Shown: positions 42,376-51,393 of the stretch, piece by piece
Numbering within the stretch: position 1 is the stretch's first letter
Layout of the letters: every line of letters begins with the position of its first letter
Source of the DNA: JAFKFI01 sp963795435
Lineage (GTDB): Bacteria; Pseudomonadota; Alphaproteobacteria; Acetobacterales; Acetobacteraceae
Direction: 5' to 3'
Length of the DNA stretch: 64,000 bases
NCBI GenBank assembly: GCA_963795435.1
Contig: CAWCHV010000009.1
Span: 186,001-250,000, forward strand
Notes under the pieces: generated by a model
The model's database searches: none
Told to the model about the DNA's origin: nothing
What the model saw: the letters and a program-made list of their open reading frames with translations, nothing else
Made by a program: the position numbers and the translations under genes

Positions 42376-42687
42376 ATGCCGAAACCAGAATCCGCATCCA
42401 CCCGGCTTCCGCGCGGGACCAAGCCCGTCGCGCAAGCATTCCTGACCGCGCTTGACGCAGTGCCGGAAGCATCGCGAGCGGCGGTGTCCAAGGCTTCCCT
42501 CGGGATGATCCGGGACGAGCTCAAAAGCCGTCGTGAGGTGCAGCGTGCGGCGAGAAGCGGATTGGCCGCGCCGACGAAGACGGCACGACGCGCGCAAGCC
42601 GTGCCGAAGACGCGCGCCAAGAAGCGCGGGAGGATCGAGGCTGGCGGAGTGGAGACGGGTGCGGACGAGACCGCCTCGAGATCCTGA
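42376..42687 (+). CDS. Small basic protein, 103 aa
   Basis: MPKPESASTRLPRGTKPVAQ, then AFLTALDAVPEASRAAVSKA and a long Lys/Arg/Ala tail. Its first half is helical and regular; its second half resembles disordered histone-like tails (TKTARRAQAVPKTRAKKRG). A nucleoid or DNA-associated role is possible from composition only. No family can be named. Confidence 0.5.
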   Translation: MPKPESASTRLPRGTKPVAQAFLTALDAVPEASRAAVSKASLGMIRDELKSRREVQRAARSGLAAPTKTARRAQAVPKTRAKKRGRIEAGGVETGADETASRS

Positions 42688-43061
42688 TCCAGGACTGAGC
42701 GTCAGTTCAGATCGCGGCCCTGAGTTCCCTGGAAGGCGAGGCGATCTTCTGGCCGATGACGGCCGGGGAGGGGAGAGCTCAAGGACCGGTCCACCGCCCG
42801 CCGGCATTCGAGAGCGAACCCGATCGGACTTGACGAGCAGGGACGTGCATCAGCGATTTCCGTCAAAAGCTCATTCGGCGTTGCCCTGGGATTGATTGAC
42901 GACGCTGCGTGGTTGTTCGTTTGTGGCCCCACCGAAGCCTTTTGCCGGGCCGAGCCGGAGGCCGGCGACGATGCATGGTCGAGCCGTCGCGCCTACAGGC
43001 TGCGCCGAGCGCATGCCGGCTAACTCGCTCCCCGGCCGGGCCGGTCAGTCAGTTGGCTCCG
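42688..43061. other. Stretch without an assignable gene
   Basis: Several short frames exist, including a minus-strand frame ending 42702 with ECRRAVDRSLSSPLPGRHR, but none has a clear family or start signal. It lies between a small basic protein and an integrase. Confidence 0.5.
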
Positions 43062-43856
43062 TCAAAGGCCAAGCTTGCCGGCCGGGCTCGTGGTCCCGAG
43101 TTTCGCGCGTCTGACGTAGCCCCGCATGGTGGCGAGGCTGCGATGGCGCGTGTGCCCCATGATCTCCTCGTCCGGGACGCCGTTCTTATACGCCGTCGTC
43201 GCGAACCCCGCCCGCATGCCGTGCGGCGTGACCGGCTCCCAGATCGTGCCGCGGATCCTCGCCTGAGCGGCCCGCTTCTTGAGGATCTGGCGTACCGCGT
43301 CGGGGTCCAGCCGCCTGGCGTGGACCGCTCCCCAACGATCGACCTTGCGGAAGATCGGACCGGCGTTGATCTCGGCCTCCTCAAGCCAGAGCCGCAGGGC
43401 CGCAACCGGACAGGTCTCGCCCGCTTGAGCGCGCGGGATCCCAATCTCCGCCCCGGCGCCTTCCTTGTCGGTCTTCGACCGCACGATGAGCAGGCGCATG
43501 CCTGCCCTGGTCCAGGTCAGGTGCTCGACATCGAGCCCGACCAATTCCGAGCGGCGCAGCGCGCCGGCAAAGCCGATCAGGAACAGCGCTCGGTCCCTGA
43601 TGCCCGCCATATCGGCTCCGCACACCATCGAGAGCCGCCGGATCTCAGCCGTGGTGAGTGCGGCCGATCGGCGGGGCGGCTCGCCGTGCGTGCGGGCAAT
43701 GCCGCGCAGCGTCTCGCGGATCGCGGGATGGCGGGTGTCCAGGGGCTGCTTGGCGATCCGATGCGCCCGCGCGATCGCCGCCACCCGGCGGCGCAGGGTC
43801 GAGAGCGCATAGCCGCGGCCGGCATCGGCGAGATAGGCGCCGAATAGGCAAAGCGC
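43062..43856 (-). pseudogene. Tyrosine recombinase (phage-type integrase), N-terminally truncated
   Basis: The catalytic domain is complete: DRALFLIGFAGALRRSELVG (first Arg), a KTDKEGAG strand (Lys), TPHGMRAGFATTAYKNGV (His-x-x-Arg), MGHTRHRSLATMRGYVRR (second His and nucleophile Tyr). The frame is open upstream only to a TGA at 43857-43859, and the remaining N-terminal SAM-like part is just YLADAGRGYALSTLRRRVAA, about 60 residues short; there is no ATG, the first candidate being GTG at 43784. The gene is therefore truncated at its 5' end, next to a GFA gene. No attachment site or tRNA is visible nearby. Confidence 0.8.
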
Positions 43857-43899
43857 TCATGACTACGGATGCCAGCCAAAATGCTTTGGGCCAACCACT

Positions 43900-44361
43900 T
43901 CACGGTCGGCATGCACCAGGGCGGCGCGGCGGCGTCGGTCCAGCGCCATGCAGAATGGCCGGCATCCAGTTGCGGGCCCGGCGCGCGAGCCGCGCTTCCT
44001 TGCTTTCGCCCTCATAGTCCGGTGCCGAGGGTATCTCCGTGAACGCGGCGCGGTCGGCAAGGCTGTTGATGTTGGCCACCGCGCGCAGGCCGAGGGCGGT
44101 GTCGCAGACCGCGCCCAGGTAGACGCCGCAGCGACTACAGACCAGGTAGTCTGCCGTTCGCGAGCCGAAGCGGTACGGCACGACCATCGACCAATCCTCC
44201 GCCCAGACCTGGAAGAGACCGTCGGGATCGGACACGGTACGGGTCGCGTGCGCACGACAGAAGGCGCAGGAGTACGCGCGAAGCGCGTTCTCCTGCGGCG
44301 GCTTGACGAGCTGCAACCGGACCCGAATGTTACCGCAATGGCAGCCGCCCGAATGCTCCAT
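43900..44361 (-). CDS. GFA-family (CENP-V-like) zinc protein
   Basis: A 153-aa protein with the GFA Cys pattern: GGCHCGNIRVRL at residues 4-15, YSCAFCRAHATRT (CxxC) and LVCSRCGVYLGA (CxxC), which bind two zincs; the family includes glutathione-dependent formaldehyde-activating enzymes, though most members are uncharacterised. The late block LRAVANINSLADRAAF is also typical. I start at ATG 44361 since the family begins just before the first Cys; in-frame ATGs further upstream add unconserved residues. The C-terminus after ILHGA is Pro/Arg-rich and may be altered. Confidence 0.85.
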   Translation of the reverse strand: MEHSGGCHCGNIRVRLQLVKPPQENALRAYSCAFCRAHATRTVSDPDGLFQVWAEDWSMVVPYRFGSRTADYLVCSRCGVYLGAVCDTALGLRAVANINSLADRAAFTEIPSAPDYEGESKEARLARRARNWMPAILHGAGPTPPRRPGACRP

Positions 44362-44631
44362 GCCCGCAGAGTGGGCTGCGGCGCCGGTCGGCGTCAACGG
44401 GCTCATGCGCACCGATTTGGAAGACACCGCTCTTGATGGTCCCATTCGCAACCGCCGGAGCTCGCCTCTGGGATACGGTCATCATCGGCGACCGTGCCGG
44501 GCCCGACGCAGACCTGGACGGCCGACGCCGCGTCCGTCGCTCGCGCGCGGAGCCCCGCCGGTCACGCTGATCTGTCGACTCCAAAGGCGAGCGGGGATAC
44601 TGGCGATTGCGGAGACGCGGAGGCCGGAAAC

Positions 44632-45060
44632 TCAGCGCTCCGCCGACTTGGGGATCGCGACCCGCTGGGGCGCGAAGCGGCCGGTCGCGGCATCGGCGTG
44701 ACACGCCTCGCAGTCGCTTCGCCGATACACCGGCTTCGTGGTGAACACGACGTCCGGAATATGCTGGTGGGTTCGTCGCCAGCCAGGCGTGTCGGTGATG
44801 CGCAGCGAGGCCGCCGCCGGCCGGCGCAGCAGGTGCGACGGCCGCGTGTCCCAGTGTTCGGCGGCGTTCGCGTCCAGCCAGGCGCGGATATGTGCGACCT
44901 GCTCGGCGGACAGCGTTGCGTCCGCACCGAAATGATGGGCGAGGTCGGCGAGGATGGCGTTCCAGGTGGCCGCCTGCGCCAGACTCGGCGGGAAGGCCAG
45001 GTGGCAGGCGCCGCACTGTTCCGCGAACATTGGGTCCCGCGATCTGCGCGAGGCAGCGGC
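44632..45060 (-). pseudogene. Diheme cytochrome c (DHC type), 5' end lost
   Basis: Two haem-binding motifs, CGACH (in MFAEQCGACHLAFPPSLAQA) and CEACH (in YRRSDCEACHADAATGRFAP), with a conserved central part (LADLAHHFGADATLSAEQVA; HIRAWLDANAAEHWDTRPSH), match the periplasmic dihaem DHC family. A signal peptide should precede; instead the frame runs into a 7-bp repeat tract and IS630 debris, giving Arg/Pro-rich residues. Without export it could not receive haem, so the gene is probably inactive. Confidence 0.75.
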
Positions 45061-45063
45061 ACG

Positions 45064-45097
45064 GACGCGGGACGCGGGACGCGGGACGCGGGACGCG
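45064..45097. repeat. 7-bp tandem repeat (GACGCGG), nearly five copies
   Basis: GACGCGG is repeated four full times plus six bases at the truncated 5' end of the diheme cytochrome gene. A 7-bp unit changes reading frame with each gain or loss. Confidence 0.9.
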
Positions 45098-45099
45098 AA

Positions 45100-45195
45100 A
45101 GCGGCGCGTCGGGTGCTGGCCATCGCGCTGGTCCTGGAAGGGTGCTCACGGGAAGTTGCGGCGGAGACCTGCGCGATGGACCGCCAGACGCTGCG
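45100..45195 (+). pseudogene. IS630-type transposase N-terminal fragment
   Basis: The plus frame ARRVLAIALVLEGCSREVAA then ETCAMDRQTLRH is the helix-turn-helix start of a third IS630 type (pattern A-R-R-L-L-A-I-A-x-V-L-E-G-x-S-R-x-x-A-A). The rest is missing. This insertion probably removed the front of the diheme cytochrome gene. Confidence 0.7.
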
Positions 45196-45238
45196 TCATC
45201 CAACACTGCTTATCAGAGGTTCCCTGGCCTTCCGGCAC

Positions 45239-45255
45239 AGTCCTGTTGTAGAACC
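45239..45255. promoter_or_regulatory. Candidate operator upstream of the HxlR gene
   Basis: AGTCC-TGTTGTA-GAACC, one mismatch from the GTTC-N7-GAAC palindromes found at three other promoters in this cluster. It ends 32 bp before the HxlR ATG, a position that would allow autoregulation. Confidence 0.4.
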
Positions 45256-45287
45256 CAATCGCGGGCAATTGCTTAGATGGGACACAC

Positions 45288-45845
45288 ATGCGTTGGGATG
45301 AGCTGGCGGAAGAGCCTTGTTCGATGGCGCGAACGGTCGCTGTGATTGGCGACCGCTGGACCCTGCTCATTCTGCGCGACTGCTTCCTCAAGGTCCGCCG
45401 CTTCGACGATTTCGAGGCGCGGCTCAACATTACCCGCCATATCCTTGCGGACCGGCTCAAGAAGCTGGTGGACACCGGCGTGCTGCGGAAGGTGCCCTAT
45501 CGCGAACGGCCGGTGCGCTACGAATACCGGCTGACGCAGAAGGGCCTCGACCTCTATCCCGTGCTGATGACCATCGTCCATTGGGGCGACATTTATACCG
45601 CCGGGAAGCAGGGCAGACCGGTGCTGCACCAACATCTCATCTGCGGGCACCAGTTCGATCCCGTGCTGACCTGCTCGACCTGCGGGGCCGCGGTCAACCC
45701 CCGCGAGGTGCGGGTCTTGCCCGGGCCGGGGGCCGTCGCCGGGCGGGGCGTAATCGCGGCGGAGCAGGCGTGGCAAGCCACATCTGGCGACACCGCCTCC
45801 GCAACGCCTACCCGCAAGTCGCGCCGGACCCGCGCCGCGGCCTAG
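45288..45845 (+). CDS. HxlR-family transcriptional regulator
   Basis: A 185-aa winged-helix protein: CSMARTVAVIGDRWTLLILR DCFL opens the HxlR domain (residues about 10-105), with FDDFEARLNITRHILADRLK as recognition region and YRERPVRYEYRLTQKGLDLY as wing. Unlike minimal HxlR proteins it has a C-terminal extension with Cys residues (LICGH and LTCSTCGA) that could form a redox or metal site. It heads the catabolic cluster; the shared palindromes at nearby promoters make it the natural candidate regulator. The Ala/Arg-rich last 20 residues look disordered. Confidence 0.9.
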   Translation: MRWDELAEEPCSMARTVAVIGDRWTLLILRDCFLKVRRFDDFEARLNITRHILADRLKKLVDTGVLRKVPYRERPVRYEYRLTQKGLDLYPVLMTIVHWGDIYTAGKQGRPVLHQHLICGHQFDPVLTCSTCGAAVNPREVRVLPGPGAVAGRGVIAAEQAWQATSGDTASATPTRKSRRTRAAA

Positions 45846-45924
45846 CTGGCCGCCGAGAAATCTGGTTCCGCGCTTGCCGGCCCACTCTCGACCGGCGCCT
45901 GGGGGAGCACTCTCCCGCTTGACG

Positions 45925-45941
45925 AGTTCCAAATCGGAACC
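45925..45941. promoter_or_regulatory. Candidate operator upstream of the SDR-isomerase operon
   Basis: AGTTC-CAAATCG-GAACC, a palindrome with GTTCC/GGAAC arms, ending 32 bp before the SDR ATG at 45974. It shares arm sequence and 7-bp spacing with the sites at 52177 and 55308. Confidence 0.5.
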
Positions 45942-45973
45942 TACAAGATCTCCTGAACGGCCGGGAGAGAGAC

Positions 45974-46717
45974 ATGGAACCCATCAATGCGGCGGCGGCC
46001 GTTGTCGGCGCCGGAGATTTCGTCGGAGGCGCGATCGCCAAGCGTTTCGCGGCCGAGGGGTTCACCGTATTCGCCGGCCGGCGCAACGGTGAGAAGCTGG
46101 CGCCACTCGTCGCGGAGATCGAGGGCGCGGGCGGCCGCATCCATGCCCGTTCACTGGACGCGCGGCAGGAGGCCGACATCACCTCGTTTCTCCAGGAGGC
46201 CGACCGCACGGCGCCGCTCGAGGTCTGCATCTTCAACATCGGCGCGAACGTGAACTTTCCGCTGGTCGACACCACCGAGCGCGTGTTCCGCAAGGTGTGG
46301 GAGATGGCGTGCTACGCCGGCTTCCTCGCCGGGCGCGAAGCCGCGCGGCTGATGCTGCCGCGCGGCCGCGGGGCGATCTTCTTCACCGGCGCGACGGCGA
46401 GCCTGCGCGGCGGAACCGGCTACGCCGCGTTCGCCGCCGCGAAGTTCGGGCTTCGCGCCGTCGCCCAGAGCGCCGCGCGTGAACTCGGGCCGAGGAACAT
46501 CCACGTCGCGCACCTCGTCATCGATTCCGGCGTGGACACTGCCTGGGTACGGGAGCGGATCAAGGAACGCGAGGGCGAGGAGGCGCTGCGCAACCTCGAC
46601 CCGAACCGGCTGATGCGCCCGGAAGCGGTGGCGGAGACGTATTGGCGCCTCTACCAGCAGCCGCGCGACGCGTGGTCGTCGGAAATCGAGATTCGTCCCT
46701 TCGGCGAGAGGTGGTGA
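45974..46717 (+). CDS. SDR-family oxidoreductase with Phe at the catalytic Tyr position
   Basis: A 247-aa Rossmann-fold protein: AAAVVGAGDFVGGAIAKRFA binds the nucleotide, FNIGANVNFPLVDTT replaces the NAG motif, FFTGATASLRGG carries the Ser. The YxxxK motif reads GYAAFAAAKFGLRA, so Lys is present but the Tyr is Phe. The C-terminus EIEIRPFGERW recurs in two paralogues here (51394-52137 and 53613-54320). Without the Tyr it may not be a classical dehydrogenase; it could use another acid or bind substrate only. It leads an operon with the isomerase (4 bp gap) and PanE-like genes. Confidence 0.88.
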   Translation: MEPINAAAAVVGAGDFVGGAIAKRFAAEGFTVFAGRRNGEKLAPLVAEIEGAGGRIHARSLDARQEADITSFLQEADRTAPLEVCIFNIGANVNFPLVDTTERVFRKVWEMACYAGFLAGREAARLMLPRGRGAIFFTGATASLRGGTGYAAFAAAKFGLRAVAQSAARELGPRNIHVAHLVIDSGVDTAWVRERIKEREGEEALRNLDPNRLMRPEAVAETYWRLYQQPRDAWSSEIEIRPFGERW

Positions 46718-46721
46718 GACG

Positions 46722-47348
46722 ATGAGCAGCGTGGAATTCCATTTCGACTTCGGCAGCCCGAACGCATATCTCGCGCATCTGGTGCTCCCGGGGATCGAGC
46801 AGCGGACCGGCGCACGCTTCGTCTACGTGCCCATTCTGCTGGGCGGCGTCTTCAAGCTGACCGGCAACCGCTCGCCCGTCGAAGCCTTCGCCGGCATCCG
46901 CAACAAGCCCGAGTACGAGCGGATCGAGACCCGTCGATTCGTCGCGCGCCACGGCATCACACGCTTCGCCCCAAATCCGTTCTTCCCGGTCAACACGCTG
47001 GCGCTCATGCGCGGTGCCGTGGCCGCACAACGGCTTGGCATCTTCGAGCGGTATGTGGGCGAGATCTTCCGGCACATGTGGGCCGATCCGAAGAAGCTCG
47101 ACGATCCGGCAGTGCTGCACGCGGCTCTGGTGGAATTGGGGTTCGATGCCGACGCCCTGTTCGCGCTCACGCAGGCGCAGGACGTCAAGGACGAACTGCT
47201 CGCCAACACCCAGCGTTCCGTCGACCGCGGGACGTTCGGCTCGCCCACATTCTTCGTAGGCGACGAGATCTTCTTTGGCAAGGACAAGCTGCGCGACGTC
47301 GAGGACGCAATCATCACCCGCCGGCAAGCCGGCGCGACGGCAGGTTGA
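46722..47348 (+). CDS. 2-hydroxychromene-2-carboxylate isomerase-like (DsbA/GST-kappa fold)
   Basis: A 208-aa thioredoxin-fold protein. FHFDFGSPNAYLAHLVLPGI has the Ser that activates glutathione in HCCA isomerases; the helical insertion includes RFAPNPFFPVNTLALMRGAV, and the C-terminal cis-Pro loop is TFGSPTFFVGDEIFFGKDKL. Known members isomerise naphthalene-pathway intermediates with glutathione; other substrates are likely. It is 4 bp downstream of the SDR gene and has a paralogue at 54332-54925. GAGAGGTGGTGAG overlaps the end of the SDR gene as ribosome-binding site. Confidence 0.9.
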   Translation: MSSVEFHFDFGSPNAYLAHLVLPGIEQRTGARFVYVPILLGGVFKLTGNRSPVEAFAGIRNKPEYERIETRRFVARHGITRFAPNPFFPVNTLALMRGAVAAQRLGIFERYVGEIFRHMWADPKKLDDPAVLHAALVELGFDADALFALTQAQDVKDELLANTQRSVDRGTFGSPTFFVGDEIFFGKDKLRDVEDAIITRRQAGATAG

Positions 47349-47350
47349 CC

Positions 47351-48296
47351 GTGCGGCTCCTCGTCGTCGGCGCCGGGGCGACCGGCGGCTATTTCGGCGT
47401 GCGGCTCGCCCAGGCGGGACGCGACGTCACATTCCTCGTGCGCGGGCGGCGGGCGGAGCAGCTTGCGCGCGACGGCCTGCGGATCGTGAGCCCGCACGGC
47501 GACGCCACGATCCAACCGAAGCTGGTGACCGCCGACCGCATCGAAAGCCCGTTCGATGCGGTCCTTTTGACGGTCAAGGCATTCGGGCTTGAAGCAGCGC
47601 TCGGCGACATCGCACCGGCGGTCGGCGCGGCGACCATGATCGTTCCCGTGTTGAACGGGATGCGCCATCTCGACACGCTGACGGCCCGGTTTGGCGCGGG
47701 CGCTGTGCTCTGTGGCGTCTGCGTCGTCGCGACGATGCTCGACGATGACGGGCGCATCGTGCAGCTCACGCCGACGCAGGAGCTCGCCTACGGCGAACGC
47801 GAGGGCGCGCTATCGCCGCGCGTCCAGCGGCTGCACGCGGGTACTCGCGGGGGCCGGGTTCACAGCCCGCGCCTCGACAACGATCCTGCAGGAGATGTGG
47901 GAGAAATGGGTGTTCCTTGCCTCGCTTGGCGGGATCACCTGCCTGCTGCGCGGCACGGTGGGCGACATCGAGGCCGTTCGCGGCGGTGCCGATCTCGCCC
48001 TGCGCTTGCTGCACGAATGCGCGGAGGTTGCCCGGGCCTCCGGGTTCGCGCCGCGCGAGGATTTCATGGCGCGCATCGCGGGCGCGCTGAGTGCACGCGG
48101 TTCCGGGCTGGCCTCGTCGATGTATCGCGACCTGCAGCGCGGCAATCCGGTGGAGGTCGATCATATCCTGGCCGATCTGCTGGCGCGCGCGAGCAGCTTT
48201 GGTCAGGACGCCCCGTTGCTCGCGGCCTCGGTCGCCCAGCTGTCGATCTACCAGAACCGGCCCTGTAAGGGGCGCGGTCCCGCCACCGGTCAGTGA
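47351..48296 (+). pseudogene. Ketopantoate reductase (PanE/ApbA)-like, frameshifted
   Basis: GTG at 47351 starts VRLLVVGAGATGGYFGVRLA (Rossmann GxGxxG), continuing with DAVLLTVKAFGLEAALGDIA and VPVLNGMRHLDTLTARFGAG. Near 47840 the frame is lost, and resumes one register over as AGFTARASTTILQEMWEKWV FLAS, GITCLLRGTVGDIEAVRGGA and RGNPVEVDHILADLLARASS. Both halves are well preserved. Members of this family reduce 2-oxo acids; next to an isomerase and CoA enzymes it is more likely catabolic than pantothenate synthesis. Confidence 0.85.
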
Positions 48297-48324
48297 ACTT
48301 CCCAACAAGCAGAAGGCGAAATCC

Positions 48325-48848
48325 ATGTCTGCGCGCGATATCGCTCTCTGCCACCCGTCCTTACCGCGATCGGTGCGTTCAACGGTTCGCTCAAGTCCAT
48401 GCCGGCGACGGAGCTCGGCGCCATCGCCGTGCGCGAAACCCTCAGCCGGAGGAAGATCGAGCCGGGGCAGATCGGCGCCGTCGTGATCGGAAACGTGATC
48501 CAGGCGGGCAACAAGATGAACCCGGCGCGCCAAGCCACGTTAGGCGCCGGACTTCCCGTCTCGGTTCCGGCCATGACGCTCAATCGCGTCTGCGGCTCGG
48601 GCGCGCAGGCCATTGTCACCGCCGCCCAGGAAGTGGCGCTCGGCCTGCATGATGCGGCGATCGCGGGCGGCATGGAGAACATGGACCGCGCGCCCTATCT
48701 GCTGGACGGCGGTCGCTGGGGCTCTCGGATGGGGTCTGCCGAGATCCACGACAGCATGCTGCGCGACGGCCTTAGCGACGCCTTTTCCGGCGAGCACTCC
48801 GGCTGGCACACGGAAGACCTGGTCGCGCAGGCGCAGTTGAACCGCGAG
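48325..48848 (+). pseudogene. Acetyl-CoA acyltransferase (thiolase), 5' part only, frameshifted
   Basis: From ATG 48325 (MSARDIALCHP) a frame change near 48358 leads into MPATELGAIAVRETLSRRKI and GAVVIGNVIQAGNKMNPARQ. The acylation Cys is in TLNRVCGSGAQAIVTAAQEV. The gene ends abruptly after EDLVAQAQLNRE, about residue 170 of an expected 390, where antisense enoyl-CoA hydratase sequence begins. The C-terminal His/Cys motifs are missing, so no activity is possible. Confidence 0.85.
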
Positions 48849-49263
48849 CGGGCGGCGATGCGGAAATCGCAGGCCAGAGCGATCCCGAGGCCCGCGCCAG
48901 CCGCCGGTCCCGGCAGCGCCGCCACAGTGGGCCTGCGCAACGCAACCAGGGCGCCCGTCAGCGTCTGCTGCTTCTGCTTCAGGTCCGCCGCCCGCTCCTC
49001 GAAGGAGAGCCGCCGCGCATTCCCCACACCTCCCATCCCCTTGATGTCGCCGCCGGCGCAGAACGCGGAGCCCGACCCCGTTATCAGCAGCGCGCCAATC
49101 TGCGGATCCTCGGCGCATCGATGGATCATCCGCCGCAGAGCGGGCGTCAGCCGGTCGGACAAGGTGTTGCGCGCCTCCGGCCGGTTAAGCGTGACTATCG
49201 CCACCCCCCGCGCAGATGGCAGAGAAGCTCGGTTGTCCCGGTGTCGATCTCCGTTGTCGTCAT
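48849..49263 (-). pseudogene. Enoyl-CoA hydratase/isomerase, 5' part only, frameshifted
   Basis: From ATG 49263 (MTTTEIDTGTTELLCHLRGG) a frame change near 49205 leads to VAIVTLNRPEARNTLSDRLT, LITGSGSAFCAGGDIKGMGG (oxyanion-hole motif) and GPAAGAGLGIALACDFRIAA. It stops matching at the junction with the thiolase remnant (48845-48850), having lost roughly the last 100 residues. The two genes are thus joined 3' to 3' by a rearrangement. Confidence 0.85.
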
Positions 49264-49384
49264 GGCCGTCTCCTGCCGATGGGCTGCGGTGCACGCCGGC
49301 CGTGCTGCAAAGCGCATCTCATCGTCCGCGAAGCCGCTTAGCCGACGTTCCGGAGCCGGTCTTCGCCTTGGTCGAGCAAGCCCA

Positions 49385-50630
49385 TCAAACGCCCGCGGAT
49401 GATCCGCTCGGCGCCGTGCATGAAGACGGGGCTGCCGGCGGTGGCCGCGCGTGCAGCACACCCGCCGCCGCAAATCCTTCGATGTCCGCTGCGGAGTAAC
49501 CGAGTTCGGTCATGATCTCGTGGTTGCCGGCGCCGAGATAGGGCGCCATCCGCCGCACGGTCACGGGCGTGGCACTGAAGCGCGCCGCCGGCCGGGGCTG
49601 GCGGACGCGGCCCAGCAGCGGGTCCTCATGCACCTCAATGATGCCGTTGACCGCCAGCTGCGGATCGTCCAGCACCTCCATGCGGCTCAGGATCGGTGCA
49701 CATGGCACGTTCTCGGCGCGCAGCCGGCCAAGAATCTCCTCCGATGGCCACTTCGCCAGCTCGGCACTCATCAACGCCCGCCGCTCCGCGACGTTTTGCG
49801 AGCGCGCCGCAACGGTGACCGAACCGCTCATCCTGGATCAGGTCGGGCCGCCACAGCGCCCGGCACATGCCCTGCCATTCGTCGTTTGAGACGGCACCGG
49901 CGGTGATGTAGCGGTCCTGCGTCTTGAACACGAGGTCAAGCCCCGCCTGCCCGCGCGCCGGATCGGCTTCGTCACCGACGAAGCTGAGGCTGGCGCTGGC
50001 ATCCGGCCAGAGATAGGCGATCATCGTGTCGAGCATGGCCAGCCGCACATGCTGCCCCTGGCCGGTGCGCTCGCGGGCGAACAGCGCGACAGCGATCGCC
50101 TGTGCCGCGGTGACGGCGGTGGTCTGGTCGGCGATCACCGTTCGCACCATCCGCGGTTCGCCGGTTCGCCGGTCTGCCTGGATCTCGGCAACTCCCGACA
50201 ACGCCTGAATGACCGGATCGTACACCCGCTGGCCGGCGTAGGGGCCATGCTCGCCGAAGCCGCTGATCGAAACATAGATGATATCGGGCTTGACGGCGCG
50301 CACGACGGCTTCGCCAAGACCCATGCGCTCGATGGCGCCGGGACGGAAGTTCTGCACCAGCACATCCGCAGTGGCTACCAGCTTGCGCATGATCTCCAGT
50401 CCGGCCGGTTCCTTTATGTTGAGCGTCAGAGATCGCTTGCCGCGATTGTTGGACAGGAACGACGACGACATGCCGTTGCGCATCACGCCGTAGTGCCTCA
50501 TCAAGTCGCCGGCGGGCGGCTCGATCTTGATAACATCGGCACCCTGGTCGGCGAGCATCATCGTCGCCATCGGGCCGGAGACCATCCCGGTCAGGTCAAG
50601 CACGCGTATTCCGTCTAGGGGACCGGGCAT
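49385..50630 (-). pseudogene. CaiB/BaiF family CoA-transferase, frameshifted
   Basis: MPGPLDGIRVLDLTGMVSGP begins a class III CoA-transferase; the first frame includes GADVIKIEPPAGDLMRHYGV, SFLSNNRGKRSLTLNIKEP (Asp-handling region) and ADVLVQNFRPGAIERMGLGE. After DLIQDERF (about 49830) the frame changes and continues SVTVAARSQNVAERRALMSA and LRAENVPCAPILSRMEVLDD. Together it would be about 410 aa, normal for the family. Its start (50628-50630) is just beyond the GST stop (50632-50634), so it is the third gene of an SDR-GST-CaiB operon. Confidence 0.88.
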
Positions 50631-50631
50631 C

Positions 50632-51381
50632 TCAGGCGCTCCCTCCCGCGGCGTGCACGCACAGCTCGGGCGGCGGTGCGATGGTGGGATCGTTGCGGCG
50701 CGCGGCCTCGCGATAGGCCGGACGGGATAGGGCACGATGACAATAGGCGGCGACCGAATCAGGCAGGACGATGCCGACGTTCGCCGCCCAATCGAGGCAG
50801 GTCGTCAGCAATATGTCCGCAACCGAGAACCGCCTGCCGAAAAGGTAGGCCTCGCCCGCCTCGCCTACGCGGAAGCGCGGTTCCACAGCCTCAACCTGCT
50901 CTCGGAAGTAGACCTTGGCGGATTCGACGGCCGTGGGCGCCTCGCCGTAGATGTGCTTCAGGCCAACGTGTCGTCGGATCACGTACAGCGTGTGACCGTC
51001 AAGTTCGTTCATCACGAAGTAGCACCACTCATTGACCTTGGCGCGTTGCGCCGGATCGGCTGGCACAAAAAAGCCGGCGGGAGGAATGAACTGGTCACAG
51101 AGATACTGTACGATCGCCGCGCTCTCGGTCAGCAGCAGATTGCCGTGTTGCAGAAGCGGTATCTTGTGACGTGGATTCATGCCGACATATTCCTGCGTCA
51201 GCGTTTCGCCGGTGCGCGACTGTATGCGGCGGGAGATGTAGGGCAGGCCGAGCTCCGCCAGCATCCAGTGCGCCCGCAGCGCCCGAGCCGTTCCGATGCC
51301 CCACAGAATCAGCGGCGGATCGGCCAGGGCCGTCCCAGGCGGCCCCCACAAGACGGCGCCGCCATCCACGGCTGCGACCAT
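50632..51381 (-). CDS. Glutathione S-transferase family protein
   Basis: A 249-aa GST with an N-terminal thioredoxin-like domain after a ~25-residue extension (ILWGIGTARALRAHWMLAEL; NPRHKIPLLQHGNLLLTESA AIVQYL with the Glu-Ser glutathione motif) and an all-helical C-terminal domain (RRFSVADILLTTCLDWAANV, the SNAIL/N-cap Asp). The beta-1 segment GTARALR puts a Thr near the catalytic site. It lies 12 bp after the SDR gene in the same operon, and suggests that pathway intermediates react with or are isomerised by glutathione. An internal start near ILWG cannot be excluded. Confidence 0.88.
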   Translation of the reverse strand: MVAAVDGGAVLWGPPGTALADPPLILWGIGTARALRAHWMLAELGLPYISRRIQSRTGETLTQEYVGMNPRHKIPLLQHGNLLLTESAAIVQYLCDQFIPPAGFFVPADPAQRAKVNEWCYFVMNELDGHTLYVIRRHVGLKHIYGEAPTAVESAKVYFREQVEAVEPRFRVGEAGEAYLFGRRFSVADILLTTCLDWAANVGIVLPDSVAAYCHRALSRPAYREAARRNDPTIAPPPELCVHAAGGSA

Positions 51382-51393
51382 GGTTCCCTCCCA

